A stretch of DNA of 64,000 nucleotides, taken from assembly GCA_019931185.1 (NCBI GenBank), contig JAINDK010000023.1, positions 62,001 through 126,000 on the forward strand, given 5' to 3'. Made by a program: the position numbers and the translations under genes. Numbering within the stretch: position 1 is the first letter of the stretch; each line of letters starts with the position of its first letter. Positions 55,232 to 64,000 of this stretch are shown piece by piece. The notes below the pieces were generated by a model that saw only the letters and a program-made list of their open reading frames with translations, was not told the origin of the DNA and did not search any database. Source of the DNA: Bryobacter sp. CoA8 C33 (GTDB taxonomy: Bacteria > Acidobacteriota > Terriglobia > Bryobacterales > Bryobacteraceae).

Positions 55232-55974
55232 TTGCCTTTACCTGCCTGAGCGGTGCCACTGTCCTGGAACGCAGCGCCTCCAACGGGGACCATGGCTCCT
55301 CCGTCGGCCATGAACGCGGTGCCTGTGATGAACGAGGCATCATCGCTGGACAGAAAAGCGGCGGCCCGGGCGATTTCATCCGCCTTGCCGAGACGATTCA
55401 AGGGATGCACCCGTGCGCAAGCGGCTAGCGTTGCCTCGGGGTCGGGAGTGAGAGAGGCGCTCCAACGAAGCATAGGCGTATCGATCGCTCCCGGACATAA
55501 ACAATTGCAGCGGATCCCCGCGGCAGCATAGTCAAGAGCAATGCTCCTTGTCAGGCCGAGAAGAGCGTGTTTTGAGGTTACATAGGCGCAACTGTTGGCA
55601 ACGGCGGCAACGGATTGGACGCTGCCCACGAGCGTGATGGCGCCACCTGGGGGCATTTTCGGCAGAACCGCCCGGCATACCCGGAATGCTCCATTCAAAT
55701 TGACCTCCAGTGTGCGCTGCCAAACCTCGTCCGGCGTGCTCACGGCCGTGCCGTATGTTTGGACCCCGGCGCTGTAGACCAAGATGTCAACCCGCTCAAC
55801 AGGAATCAGGGCCTTGCGGATCGAATTCTCATCGGTGAGATCCACGGAGGGTAGCTCACCTTGCAGGTCCCAAACCAAAACCTGGGCTCCTTCGCTCGCC
55901 AGTAACTCCGCTGTCGCTTTTCCGATGCCACTGGCTCCACCGGTCACGATTGCTGTCTTCCCGCTGAACCTCAT
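55225..55974 (-). CDS. Short-chain dehydrogenase/reductase
   Basis: A 249-aa classical SDR. The cofactor motif is TGGASGIG, NAG is replaced by YSAGVQ, and the catalytic Ser, Tyr and Lys are in GSVQSV and YVTSK. Motifs such as NCLCPGAIDTPML and GTAFMADGG are typical of SDRs acting on sugar acids or polyols, for example 2-keto-3-deoxy-L-fuconate or glucose-type dehydrogenases. The start is the ATG at 55974 (an upstream in-frame GTG exists). Divergent from the Gfo/Idh/MocA gene, with 46 bases between; convergent with ahpD. Confidence 0.88.
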   Translation of the reverse strand: MRFSGKTAIVTGGASGIGKATAELLASEGAQVLVWDLQGELPSVDLTDENSIRKALIPVERVDILVYSAGVQTYGTAVSTPDEVWQRTLEVNLNGAFRVCRAVLPKMPPGGAITLVGSVQSVAAVANSCAYVTSKHALLGLTRSIALDYAAAGIRCNCLCPGAIDTPMLRWSASLTPDPEATLAACARVHPLNRLGKADEIARAAAFLSSDDASFITGTAFMADGGAMVPVGGAAFQDSGTAQAGKGNQ

Positions 55975-56020
55975 CACGCTTACTGTATGATGACACTCAG
56001 CAAGTCTGGAGAGTGTTCTG

Positions 56021-57319
56021 ATGTCATCTCTTTTCCCTTCCCGGCGTTATTTTCTTGGAGCAGCGACGGCGTTGTCCGCCAGTCGCGTAATGGGCGCCAA
56101 TGAGCGCGTCCACCTTGTTCAGGTTGGCCTCGGTGGCCGAGGCCGCGACCATGTCAATACCTACGCTTCTCTGCCAAATCTCGTCAACATTGTTGGCGTC
56201 TGTGACGTCAATCAAGCGGCGCGTGAGCGCGGCCAGCAACTCGTGATCAAGGCCGGCGGAAATAAGCCCCGCGAGTACGACAACATGAAGAAGGTGTTTG
56301 CTGACAAGGACGTCGACGCCGTCTCCATGGCGACGCCAAACCATTGGCATGCCCTGGGAGTCATCTGGGCCTGTCAGGCTGGAAAAGATGTCTATGTCGA
56401 GAAACCCGCCTCTCACAACATCTACGAAGGGATGAGGATGGTGGAAGTCGCCCGCAAGACCGGCCGCATGGTGCAGGTGGGATCACAAAGCCGCAGCACG
56501 GCTCACAAAATCCGCGCGATGCAAATGTTGCGCGAGGGCGTGATCGGTAAGATCTATCTTTGCCGGGCCCTTTGCTATAAGCGGCGTAAGTCGATCGGGC
56601 GTGCACCGGAACTCGCCTCACCGCCCCCCGGCGTCGATTGGGATCAATTTCTCGGTCCGGCGCCGATGCGCAAATTCACGGAACTGCGATTTGCTTACAA
56701 TTGGCACTGGTTCTGGGACACCGGTAATGGGGACATCGGCAACCAGGGTGTGCACGAAATGGACATCGCCCGTTGGGGGATGGGCGTCGAGTGGCCGAAG
56801 AATGTTGTTTCAACCGGCGGCAAATTCGTTTATGACGACGATCAGGAAACTCCCAACACACAGATGGCGACATTTGATTACGGCAACGGCCAGCAGATCC
56901 AGTTTGAGGTTCGCGGCTTGCCGAGTGGTCCGGAGTGGCCGCTCAAGAAGCGCGGCGCCAATACGATCGGCAACATCTTCTACGGCTCGGAGGGAATTCT
57001 TGCCGTCGACGCCAACGGATACGAAGTGTACAAGGGCGAGGAGTTGCAGTTGAGCGAAGAGGGCAAACCGCAGGGCCGCATCTGGGACACCGCCCCCCAC
57101 ATGGAAAACTTCCTCAAGGCCATCAAGAGCCGTAACCATAAAGATCTGAATGCCGACATTGAGATCGGTGCTCTTTCAGCCGGCCTTTGTCATCTCGCCA
57201 ACATCAGCTACCGTACGGGCAAGAAGCTCGAATTCGACGCGGGGCGCATAAAATTCGTCAATGCCCCCGACGCCGACAAGCTGATCACTCGCGATTACCG
57301 TAAGCCTTATGTCGTCTAA
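56021..57319 (+). CDS. Gfo/Idh/MocA-family oxidoreductase with Tat signal
   Basis: A 432-aa exported NAD(P)-dependent sugar oxidoreductase. A twin-arginine signal (SRRYFLGAATALSAS, about residues 7-21) precedes the GLGGRGRDH cofactor motif. The catalytic EKPASHN motif and FRYNWHWFWDTGNGDIGNQGVHEMD-type core (in pieces FAYNWHWFWD, GNQGVHEMDIARWG) are present. Members oxidise sugars or sugar acids; export with pre-bound cofactor is common in this sub-family. It overlaps the MetE-like gene by 11 bases, so it is the first gene of a three-gene unit. Confidence 0.9.
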   Translation: MSSLFPSRRYFLGAATALSASRVMGANERVHLVQVGLGGRGRDHVNTYASLPNLVNIVGVCDVNQAARERGQQLVIKAGGNKPREYDNMKKVFADKDVDAVSMATPNHWHALGVIWACQAGKDVYVEKPASHNIYEGMRMVEVARKTGRMVQVGSQSRSTAHKIRAMQMLREGVIGKIYLCRALCYKRRKSIGRAPELASPPPGVDWDQFLGPAPMRKFTELRFAYNWHWFWDTGNGDIGNQGVHEMDIARWGMGVEWPKNVVSTGGKFVYDDDQETPNTQMATFDYGNGQQIQFEVRGLPSGPEWPLKKRGANTIGNIFYGSEGILAVDANGYEVYKGEELQLSEEGKPQGRIWDTAPHMENFLKAIKSRNHKDLNADIEIGALSAGLCHLANISYRTGKKLEFDAGRIKFVNAPDADKLITRDYRKPYVV

Positions 57320-58319
57320 TCCTGAAATTCTTACTACCACCGTTGGTTCCTATCCGGTTCCGGACTGGCTCGCGGCGCTGCCCAGCGAGCAGGCCCGCCT
57401 CGATGCCACGCGCGTCGTCTTCGATATCCAAAAGCAGGCGGGTATTGACCTGCCCACCGATGGGGAACTCTATCGCTTCGATATCAATCACCCCGACACG
57501 AACGGGATGATCGAATACTTCATCCGGCCCATGGGCGGTATCCGTTCACAAGTCGGGCGGACCGATCATGAAGCCTTCGCCGCCAAACAGACCATGGGAT
57601 TCCGCCGTAAGGCGGCGGGCGTCGTCGAAGGGCCGCTGTCGCAAGGTTCGTTGAATCTGCTGGGCGACTGTGAACTGGCAGCTAGCGTCGCTGGTGGCCC
57701 ATTCAAGTTCACAGTGACCAGCCCCTACATGCTGTCGCGGACTCTGCTCGATCATCATTACGGCAGCTTTGAGGCGCTCACGATGGCCATCGGAGAAGTG
57801 CTGGCCGGCCAGGTCCGGGACCTTCCTTGCGCCTGTGTCCAGGTGGATGAGGCAAACATTCCTGGCAACCCTCAGGATTGGCCGCTGGCAGCGAAATCCA
57901 TGAATCTGGTGCTCGATGCGATCACCAGCACCCGCGCTGTTCACTTGTGCTTTGGCAACTACGGCGGGCAGACCATTCAAAGAGGCCACTGGCAGCAGTT
58001 GATCGAATTTCTCAACTCGCTTCACGTTGACCATCTGGTGCTCGAGCTGGCTCACCGTCCCGTTGATGACCTGGACTCGCTCAAGCATGTCGCCAGTCAC
58101 ATCCGGATTGGAATCGGTGTGGTGGACATCAAGGTCAACCACATTGAGAGTCCCGAGGAGATCGCCCGCTCCATTGATCGCGCCGAAAAAGCGCTGGGGC
58201 CGGGCCGGATTGGTTGGATTCACCCGGACTGCGGGTTCTGGATGCTGAAGCGAAGCGTAAGCGATCGCAAGATCGAAGCTTTGGTAAAGGGCCGCGATCT
58301 TTACCTTGGCCGCAAATGA
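57309..58319 (+). CDS. Cobalamin-independent methionine synthase-like protein (MetE C-terminal family)
   Basis: A 336-aa TIM-barrel protein matching the catalytic C-terminal half of MetE. It begins LTTTVGSYPVPDW, has the folate/homocysteine cues VHLCFGNYGG (a His/Cys zinc-type position) and IHPDCGFWMLKR (a Cys ligand). There is no N-terminal MetE half. Stand-alone MetE-core proteins are methyltransferases of varied substrate. It lies between an exported oxidoreductase and an oligogalacturonate-lyase-like gene, which is unusual for methionine synthesis and suggests a demethylation/methyl-transfer role in catabolism. Overlaps both neighbours. Confidence 0.82.
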   Translation: MSSNPEILTTTVGSYPVPDWLAALPSEQARLDATRVVFDIQKQAGIDLPTDGELYRFDINHPDTNGMIEYFIRPMGGIRSQVGRTDHEAFAAKQTMGFRRKAAGVVEGPLSQGSLNLLGDCELAASVAGGPFKFTVTSPYMLSRTLLDHHYGSFEALTMAIGEVLAGQVRDLPCACVQVDEANIPGNPQDWPLAAKSMNLVLDAITSTRAVHLCFGNYGGQTIQRGHWQQLIEFLNSLHVDHLVLELAHRPVDDLDSLKHVASHIRIGIGVVDIKVNHIESPEEIARSIDRAEKALGPGRIGWIHPDCGFWMLKRSVSDRKIEALVKGRDLYLGRK

Positions 58320-59407
58320 TCGAATACCTGGATTCGCTTTCCGGTGCGCGGGTTCGCCAGTTGACCGACGAGCCCGCCATCAGCCATCCTTCTTACTTTC
58401 TTCAATCGAGTTTCCTGCCTGGAGACGACCGGCTTTTCTTTACTTCCTACCGCTCGGGCTCGGCGCAAATCCATGAGCTTCCCGTCGATGGCAGTGAGCC
58501 GCCGCGTGCTCTGACCGGTGGCCCAGTGGGAGTGCATCCGTTTTCGCCCGCCTTGCACCCAACCGGCGAAGAATTGTGCTTTGTTCGCGCGGGGGGCATT
58601 TATCGCCTGCACTTGAAAAGTGGTGTGGAAACTCAAATTGCCTTCCGCGAAGGCGCCTCGATCGGCGAATGCTCCATCAGTGCGGATGGCGCCTGGTTGA
58701 CTGCCGCCGCCAAGATCGACGGGCAGAACGGAATTCTGACCGGAGAGTGGAGCGGAGCAAACTGGCGGTTTCATCCCTATCCGCGGACGATTATCCATCC
58801 GCAATTTCATCCACTCGAGCCCGAGTGGATCGAGTTTTCCGGAGACCCGGCGCCCCGGATGCACCGCATGCGCCGCGATGGCTCCGGGCTGGAGTGTCTT
58901 TATCAACACGGCAATGACGAGTTTGTGGTGCATGAGACGTTTTTGGGTCAGACCGGCGACATTGTCTTTACCGTGTGGCCATTTTCGTTGCGGCGCCTCA
59001 ACTGGGAGACGCGTGAAATTTCAACAATCTGTGATTTCAATTGCTGGCACATTGCCCCGAATCGCGCCGGCACCCGTGTGCTGTGTGACACCAATCATCC
59101 GGACCGAGGCATCCACATCGTCGATGTTGCCAGTGGAAAGCCGCACTATGTCTGTCGCCCGGAGGCAAGCAACGGCGGTTCCCAGTGGCGCACTTCGCGC
59201 TATGCGCTGAAAGAAGATTTTGACGCTGCCCGCAGCGCGGCCAAGTCGGCCGCGACGCTGAGTTGGATGGAGGCCGGCACGGACACCGTCTACGGCCCGC
59301 AGTGGACTCACCCGCACCCCAGTTGGAGCCACTCGGAAACGCGCATCGCCTTTGCCAGCGACCGCAGTGCAACGACCCAGGTCTACATCGCGGAATTGAA
59401 CGGATAA
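58316..59407 (+). CDS. Oligogalacturonate lyase-like beta-propeller protein
   Basis: A 363-aa protein without a signal peptide, with repeated blade-like motifs (LPGDDRLFFTSYRSG, ALHPTGEELCFVRAGGIYRLHL, SISADGAWLTAAAK, CWHIAPNRAGTRVLCD, ETRIAFASDRSATTQVYIAEL) typical of a seven-bladed WD40/PD40 propeller. The order of blades and clustered His residues (THPHPSWSHSE) recall cytoplasmic oligogalacturonate lyase (PL22), but this is a weak match, so a TolB-like propeller remains possible. ATGA overlap with the MetE-like gene. Confidence 0.6.
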   Translation: MIEYLDSLSGARVRQLTDEPAISHPSYFLQSSFLPGDDRLFFTSYRSGSAQIHELPVDGSEPPRALTGGPVGVHPFSPALHPTGEELCFVRAGGIYRLHLKSGVETQIAFREGASIGECSISADGAWLTAAAKIDGQNGILTGEWSGANWRFHPYPRTIIHPQFHPLEPEWIEFSGDPAPRMHRMRRDGSGLECLYQHGNDEFVVHETFLGQTGDIVFTVWPFSLRRLNWETREISTICDFNCWHIAPNRAGTRVLCDTNHPDRGIHIVDVASGKPHYVCRPEASNGGSQWRTSRYALKEDFDAARSAAKSAATLSWMEAGTDTVYGPQWTHPHPSWSHSETRIAFASDRSATTQVYIAELNG

Positions 59408-59483
59408 ATTTTTGGTTTCAATGCGCGAAATCTATTGCGGGGGGCATCATTTCTTACGACACTCAAATTGAAGTTTTTGTTTT

Positions 59484-59501
59484 GGAGGAATTGGGAAGTT
59501 G
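59484..59501 (+). promoter_or_regulatory. Ribosome-binding site deciding the speA start
   Basis: GGAGG at 59484-59488 lies 10 bases before the TTG at 59499-59501. There is no in-frame ATG nearby upstream of the conserved sequence, so the TTG start is the best choice for speA. Confidence 0.7.
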
Positions 59502-61445
59502 AACCTGAAGCTGGCCGATCCGGCCGCCGCCTGGGAGCCAACCGAGCGTTGGACTACGACTGATGCCGCGGAGTTGTACGACGTGGCGAGTTGGGGTAAG
59601 GGCTATTTCACTGTTGGTGAAAATGGCAATCTACAAGTGCACCCCGAGAAAGAGGCAGCCCGCAAGCTGGACTTGAAAAAGCTCGTTGACGAGCTTGGCA
59701 TGCGCGGCATTCAGGCGCCCATTCTGATTCGCTTCGGCCAAATCCTCAAGCACCGCCTCGCCGAGATCCATCAGGCATTTCTGACTGCCATTGCGGAGCA
59801 CAACTACAAGAACAACTACATCTGTGTTTTTCCGATCAAGGTGAACCAGCAGCGCCAGGTAGTCGAGGAAGTTTACGCCTATGGCCGGCCCTTTGGCTTC
59901 GGTCTCGAGGCTGGCTCGAAGCCTGAATTGCTTGCTGTACTTGGCGTCGCCGACAACGAAACACCGATTGTCTGCAATGGCTTCAAGGACGACGAGTACA
60001 TAGAGATGGTCACGCTCGCCCGCAAGATCGGCCGCAACATCACTCCGATCGTGGAGAAGTACACCGAACTCGAGCTGATCATCAAGTATGCCCAAAAAGT
60101 GGGTGTGCGGCCCTCAATCGGGATCCGCATCAAGCTGGCCAGCCGTGGTTCTGGCCGTTGGAAGAGTTCGGGGGGCTATCGCTCCAAGTTCGGGCTCACC
60201 GTCAGCGAGGCACTCCGCGCGGTGGAACACTTAAAAAGCCTGGGTATGGAAGACTGCCTGAAGCTCTTGCACTTTCACTTGGGAAGCCAGATTACGAACA
60301 TCCGCCAGATTAAAGCCGCGGTTACTGAGGCTGCCCGCTGCTATGCCGGCATGAAGAAAGCCGGGGCGGGGCTTGAGGTCATGGACGTGGGGGGCGGGCT
60401 GGGCATTGACTACGACGGTTCCCAGACGGACTTCGAGTCGAGCGTGAACTACACGCTGCAGGAATATGCGGCCGACGTTGTCTATCACATCCAAAATGTC
60501 TGTGATGAGGCCGAGATCGATCATCCGGTCATCATGACCGAGAGCGGGCGGGCGATTGCCGCCTACCACAGCCTGCTGGTTTTTAATGTGCTGGGAGTCA
60601 GCGGGTTCGGTACCGAAGAAGTACCGATTTCACTGCCCGAGGACGCCGAGCAGCCCCTGATCGACCTTTATGAGGCGTTGAAGAGCTTGAGCCAGAAGAA
60701 TGTTCTTGAGACCTTCCATGATGCTCAGCAATCCTTGGATAGCGCGCTGAATCTGTTTAGCCTTGGTTACATGTCCCTCGAGCAGCGCGCGCAATGCGAG
60801 AGCTTGTATTGGGCGATCGGCCGGAAAATTCAGCGTCATCTTGCCAGCATGGACGAAATCCCCGAGGAACTTGAGAATCTCGACGCCATGATGTCGGATA
60901 CCTATTTCTGCAATTTCTCCCTGTTTCAGTCGATGCCCGATTCCTGGGCCGTTAAGCAGTTGTTCCCGCTGATGCCCATTCATCGCTTGGATGAGCGGCC
61001 TGCCTCGAATGGTATTCTCGGCGATATTTCCTGTGATTCCGACGGTAAGATCGACATGTTCATTGATCGCCGCGACGTCAAGAAATTTCTGCCCCTTCAC
61101 AGCTACAACGGATCGCCCTACTACCTAGGTGCCTTTCTCGTCGGTGCCTATCAGGAAATTCTCGGCGATCTGCATAACCTGTTGGGTGATACCCACGCCG
61201 TGCACGTCACGCTGGATGAACAGAATGAAAATGTGATTGAAGCCGTTATCCGCGGTGATACCGTTCGTGAGGTTCTCGACTACGTTCAGTTCTCCAGTAA
61301 GGATTTGCAGGAGAAGTTCCGCCGAGATGTGGAACTGGCTGTACGTCAAGGCAAGATCGGCTATGAGGAGTCAGGCCGCCTGCTGCGTTTCTACGAAGAA
61401 GGAATGCACGGTTATACCTATCTCGAAGACGTGCACGAGCGCTAG
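59499..61445 (+). CDS. speA: Biosynthetic arginine decarboxylase
   Basis: A 648-aa PLP enzyme (alanine-racemase-like TIM barrel followed by a beta domain) converting arginine to agmatine. The PLP lysine is in FPIKVNQQRQVVEE; HFHLGSQITNIRQIK and ESGRAIAAYHSLLVFNV are the phosphate and substrate motifs; MSDTYFCNFSLFQSMPDSWA precedes the C-terminal dimer region. Start is TTG at 59499. It begins the polyamine path; agmatinase or AguA/B is not seen in the window. Convergent with the 61447 gene. Confidence 0.95.
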   Translation: MNLKLADPAAAWEPTERWTTTDAAELYDVASWGKGYFTVGENGNLQVHPEKEAARKLDLKKLVDELGMRGIQAPILIRFGQILKHRLAEIHQAFLTAIAEHNYKNNYICVFPIKVNQQRQVVEEVYAYGRPFGFGLEAGSKPELLAVLGVADNETPIVCNGFKDDEYIEMVTLARKIGRNITPIVEKYTELELIIKYAQKVGVRPSIGIRIKLASRGSGRWKSSGGYRSKFGLTVSEALRAVEHLKSLGMEDCLKLLHFHLGSQITNIRQIKAAVTEAARCYAGMKKAGAGLEVMDVGGGLGIDYDGSQTDFESSVNYTLQEYAADVVYHIQNVCDEAEIDHPVIMTESGRAIAAYHSLLVFNVLGVSGFGTEEVPISLPEDAEQPLIDLYEALKSLSQKNVLETFHDAQQSLDSALNLFSLGYMSLEQRAQCESLYWAIGRKIQRHLASMDEIPEELENLDAMMSDTYFCNFSLFQSMPDSWAVKQLFPLMPIHRLDERPASNGILGDISCDSDGKIDMFIDRRDVKKFLPLHSYNGSPYYLGAFLVGAYQEILGDLHNLLGDTHAVHVTLDEQNENVIEAVIRGDTVREVLDYVQFSSKDLQEKFRRDVELAVRQGKIGYEESGRLLRFYEEGMHGYTYLEDVHER

Positions 61446-61446
61446 G

Positions 61447-62217
61447 CTACTCAATCCGGAAGTCCCAGATCATCAGGTTCACTTGCCCTTCGGTGAATTC
61501 AATCCAAGCGTATTCACCCATGGTCAAATCTGCCTGCGGCCAGACTTTGAAAAGCCCTTCGTCCAACTGTTGCCGGAAAATCTCCAGCTCCTTGCGCTCC
61601 TCAAATCTTTCTTTGCTGACTGGGATGCTTTGTACGATTTCGACAATGCGTGCTCCCTTTTTGGGAGTTAGCTGGACCAGAGCGAATTGCTGCGGTTTTG
61701 ACAGCCGCAGGTAGAACTCTGGCCGCCGCTCGGCGTAAGCAATCGCCGCGCGCTCTCCGGCAAGCTCCACCGTGCTCTTGCCGGCCACAATTGGGATTGG
61801 TGAGAGCAGCTTGAGCGTTTGCCGCTTCTTGTCGGTCACTAGTGTCGATTCGGCAAGCTTGAGCGTAATGATCTTGCCGTCGTTGCCCAATTTGTAGAGG
61901 CCCGGCTCCTCGGGAATACTCGCGACGATGCGGCGCATTTCCCGCTCGAGGGCGGCCTCTTCGGCGACGACCTGCCGTTCCTTGCGCGCGGATTCCTCTC
62001 GCACTGACAGCTCCTGCTGTGTCTTTTTCAAGTCGATGAGCTCGAGCGGGATTTCTTCCCAATCCCCCCGTTCCACCGAGTAGTAGCGGACCCGGTCGCC
62101 TTCCACTTTGTGCTCCCGCACCATGTGGTGGCCCCCATCCTTCAAGTACAGGCGATAGTTTTGCGCGGCAACAGCCGTAAGCGCCATGATCAGGATGCTT
62201 TGCAAAAAACGCCCCAT
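61447..62217 (-). CDS. Secreted hypothetical protein of acidobacterial type
   Basis: A 256-aa protein with a signal peptide (LQSILIMALTAVAAQ). After it comes a short repeat-like domain with YLKDGGHHMVREHKVEGDRVRYY and VERGDWEEIPLELIDL, a pattern I associate with secreted acidobacterial proteins. A Lys/Glu-rich coiled-coil stretch (about residues 60-95) follows, and then a beta-rich C-terminal region ending in VNLMIWDFRIE. Start ATG at 62217. Function unknown. Divergent from the aldo/keto reductase by 29 bases. Confidence 0.65.
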   Translation of the reverse strand: MGRFLQSILIMALTAVAAQNYRLYLKDGGHHMVREHKVEGDRVRYYSVERGDWEEIPLELIDLKKTQQELSVREESARKERQVVAEEAALEREMRRIVASIPEEPGLYKLGNDGKIITLKLAESTLVTDKKRQTLKLLSPIPIVAGKSTVELAGERAAIAYAERRPEFYLRLSKPQQFALVQLTPKKGARIVEIVQSIPVSKERFEERKELEIFRQQLDEGLFKVWPQADLTMGEYAWIEFTEGQVNLMIWDFRIE

Positions 62218-62246
62218 GCCCACAGCATACAAAGGAAAATGAAGCT

Positions 62247-63215
62247 ATGAAGTACCGTAAGCTGGGACGTACCGGAATTGAAGTCAGCGACATTGGCTAT
62301 GGCGCCTGGGGAATTGGCGGAAAACAATGGCTCGGCGGCGACGACGGCGCGAGTCTCGCGGCCCTGCGGCGAGCAATGGATCTGGGGCTTAACTGGATCG
62401 ATACCGCCTTGGCCTATAACGAAGGTCACAGCGAAGCACTGATTGCCCGGGCAATCCGCGACTGCGGCCACCGGATCTATGTCGCCACAAAAATTCCTCC
62501 GAAGAACCGCATCTGGCCAGCCGCACCCGGCGTCGGAATCGAAGCAGTATTTCCCTATCAGTACGCCATCGAATGCACCGAAACCAGCCTGCGGAATCTT
62601 GGCATGGAACAAATCGATCTGCAGCAATTCCATGTCTGGAATCCGATCTGGTTCTTCCAGGAGGAATGGCGCCGGGCGATCGAAGATCTCAAGAAGAGCG
62701 GAAAGGTGCGCTGCTTTGGCGTCTCGATCAATGATCATCAGCCGGAGTCGGCCCTGGACCTCGTCTCCAGTGGATTGATTGACACCGTGCAGGTGATCTA
62801 CAACGTCTTCGATCAGACTCCAGAGCGCTGGCTTTTCCCCGCCTGCGAGGAGCATGGCGTGGGTGTTCTGGCGCGCGTTCCGCTTGACGAAGGCGCTCTC
62901 TCCGGCACGCTGTCCGCTGAAACCAGCTTCGAGCCGGATGATTTCCGTGCCTGGTATTTCCGCGACGGCCGCCTTGCTCAGGTCCTTGATCGCGCAGCCG
63001 AACTGGCCGCTGCCACCGCAGGCATCGCCGGCACTCTGGCCCAGCGCTGCCTGCGATTTTGTCTCTCTCATCCGGCGGTCTCCACCGTGATTCCAGGCAT
63101 GCGCCGCATCGCTACCGTCGAGTCAAATTGTGCTGTCAGTGACCTCGGCCCTCTCCGCCCGGAAGAACTCGCCATCATGCGCCGTCATGTCTGGCTTAAG
63201 AACTACTATCGCTAG
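62247..63215 (+). CDS. Aldo/keto reductase
   Basis: A 322-aa NAD(P)H-dependent (alpha/beta)8 barrel reductase. The start RKLGRTGIEVSDIGYG, the catalytic Asp, Tyr and Lys (NWIDTALAYNEGHSE, IYVATKI) and the His (LQQFHVWNP) are intact, with the cofactor end VIPGMRRIATVESN. Substrate unknown. 31 bases before leuS, in the same direction. Confidence 0.92.
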   Translation: MKYRKLGRTGIEVSDIGYGAWGIGGKQWLGGDDGASLAALRRAMDLGLNWIDTALAYNEGHSEALIARAIRDCGHRIYVATKIPPKNRIWPAAPGVGIEAVFPYQYAIECTETSLRNLGMEQIDLQQFHVWNPIWFFQEEWRRAIEDLKKSGKVRCFGVSINDHQPESALDLVSSGLIDTVQVIYNVFDQTPERWLFPACEEHGVGVLARVPLDEGALSGTLSAETSFEPDDFRAWYFRDGRLAQVLDRAAELAAATAGIAGTLAQRCLRFCLSHPAVSTVIPGMRRIATVESNCAVSDLGPLRPEELAIMRRHVWLKNYYR

Positions 63216-63246
63216 GCGCGCTACCCTGAACCTTTAGCTCATTCCA

Positions 63247-64000
63247 ATGCCCGAAAAGCAATACCAACACCAAGCCATCGAAGAAAAATGGCATGCCCGC
63301 TGGGAGCAGGATCCCACACTGTACAAGACGCCAGAGAATCCTACCCGCAAGTATTACGTGCTCGAAATGTTGCCATATCCCAGTGGCCGCCTGCACATGG
63401 GCCACGCCCGCAACTATTCCATTGGTGACGCCTTGGCCCGCTTCATGCGCATGCGCGGCTACGAGGTGCTGCATCCGATGGGATGGGATGCGTTTGGCCT
63501 CCCGGCGGAGAACGCCGCCCTGAAGTCCGGCCGCCAGCCGCGCGAGTGGACTCTGCGAAATATCGCGCAGATGAAAAAAGGCCTCAAGCGCCTTGGCTTT
63601 TCCCTCGACTGGGATCGTGAAGTGGCAACATGCGAGCCGGAATACTACCGCTGGAACCAGTGGTTCTTCCTGCGCATGTATGAGCGGGGACTTGCCTACC
63701 GGAAGGAATCCCTGGTCAATTGGTGCCCGCAATGCGCAACGGTTCTCGCCAATGAACAGGTGGTCGACGGTTGCTGCTGGCGGCATGAGGGTACTCCTGT
63801 CGAACAGCGCAGCCTGGAGCAATGGTTTCTGAAAACAACGGCCTATGCCGAAGAATTGCTCGACGGTATCAGCACCCTGGAGGGCGGCTGGCCCGAACGC
63901 GTCCTTACCATGCAACGGAATTGGATTGGCAAGAGTGAGGGCGCCGAGGTCGATTTCACGATCGAGGGCTCCGCGGACCGGATTCGAATCTTTACCACTC
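63247..64000 (+). CDS. leuS: Leucyl-tRNA synthetase, N-terminal part (runs off the window)
   Basis: The first 251 residues of a class I aminoacyl-tRNA synthetase. The HIGH-type motif is in [16 protein letters not shown] (HMGH). [13 protein letters not shown], the leucine-site [16 protein letters not shown] with zinc-knuckle cysteines, and the start of the editing (CP1) domain ([13 protein letters not shown]) follow. ATG at 63247. The gene continues past the end of the window, so the KMSKS motif cannot be seen. Confidence 0.95.
   Translation, partial: MPEKQYQHQAIEEKWHARWEQDPTLYKTPENPTRKYYVLEMLPYPSGRLHMGHARNYSIGDALARFMRMRGYEVLHPMGWDAFGLPAENAALKSGRQPREWTLRNIAQMKKGLKRLGFSLDWDREVATCEPEYYRWNQWFFLRMYERGLAYRKESLVNWCPQCATVLANEQVVDGCCWRHEGTPVEQRSLEQWFLKTTAYAEELLDGISTLEGGWPERVLTMQRNWIGKSEGAEVDFTIEGSADRIRIFTT

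Overview
The window is a GC-rich, gene-dense stretch of bacterial chromosome with very short intergenic gaps and many 4-base start/stop overlaps. The gene content points to an Acidobacteriota, most likely a Bryobacter/Solibacter-type (Bryobacterales) organism. The clues are an Oar-like TonB-dependent receptor with an N-terminal carboxypeptidase-regulatory-like domain, a second barrel receptor without that domain, two TonB-family proteins (one starting MFEQS) and an ExbB-ExbD-ExbD set. They also include fused MFS/spermidine synthase, UPF0182 and GMC-type catabolic genes (Gfo/Idh/MocA with a Tat signal). This assignment is from family content only; no rRNA is present.

Layout. 1-4658: two tandem phosphohexomutase paralogues and a large UPF0182 membrane protein. 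4655-9450: a membrane protein with a degenerate GGDEF domain, a zinc alcohol-dehydrogenase-type enzyme, threonine synthase and argininosuccinate synthase. 9513-13553: a MoxR-like AAA ATPase overlapping an unrecognised 611-aa protein, then a gene-poor scar with a decayed IS110 transposase. 13554-19139: a leftward tetrapyrrole operon (hemX-like, hemA, hemC, cobA-hemD fusion) that runs into an acetyltransferase and a glycosyltransferase. 19339-22276: a stand-alone ClpB-D2-like AAA ATPase and a siroheme nitrite/sulfite reductase. 22408-33427: two outer-membrane receptors flanking a secreted tail-fibre-like protein, then a polytopic spermidine-synthase fusion and a Cys/Met-metabolism PLP enzyme. 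33454-37676: small membrane protein, cysS, a DUF805-like/SRPBCC membrane protein and tgt.

37720-48274 is an envelope-machinery block: yajC-secD-secF, then tonB-exbB-exbD-exbD and a TPR lipoprotein closed by a strong terminator, then the (p)ppGpp enzyme rel overlapped by a DUF971 gene, and a convergent second TonB-like protein with a duplicated N-terminal motif. 48403-53580 holds a secreted protein, a polytopic membrane protein, a YqiA-type esterase, a secreted protein and an S15 hydrolase. 53605-55231 is a peroxide-defence unit (PerR/Fur, AhpC, AhpD). 55225-59407 is a probable sugar-acid or pectin-related catabolic set (SDR, Gfo/Idh/MocA, MetE-like, oligogalacturonate-lyase-like). 59499-64000 holds arginine decarboxylase, a secreted protein, an aldo/keto reductase and the 5' part of leuS.

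How parts connect: the heme operon supplies uroporphyrinogen III and precorrin-2, the siroheme precursor the nearby reductase needs. The Ton motor genes can energise the two receptors. speA and the spermidine-synthase fusion are both polyamine-type functions, although they are not adjacent. No CRISPR array, rRNA or tRNA was found. The best candidates for undescribed biology are the MoxR/611-aa pair (9513-12174), the TonB protein with tandem cytoplasmic repeats (47129-48274), the catabolic set with a MetE-like enzyme (55225-59407) and the reductase with cysteine clusters in both halves (20528-22276).
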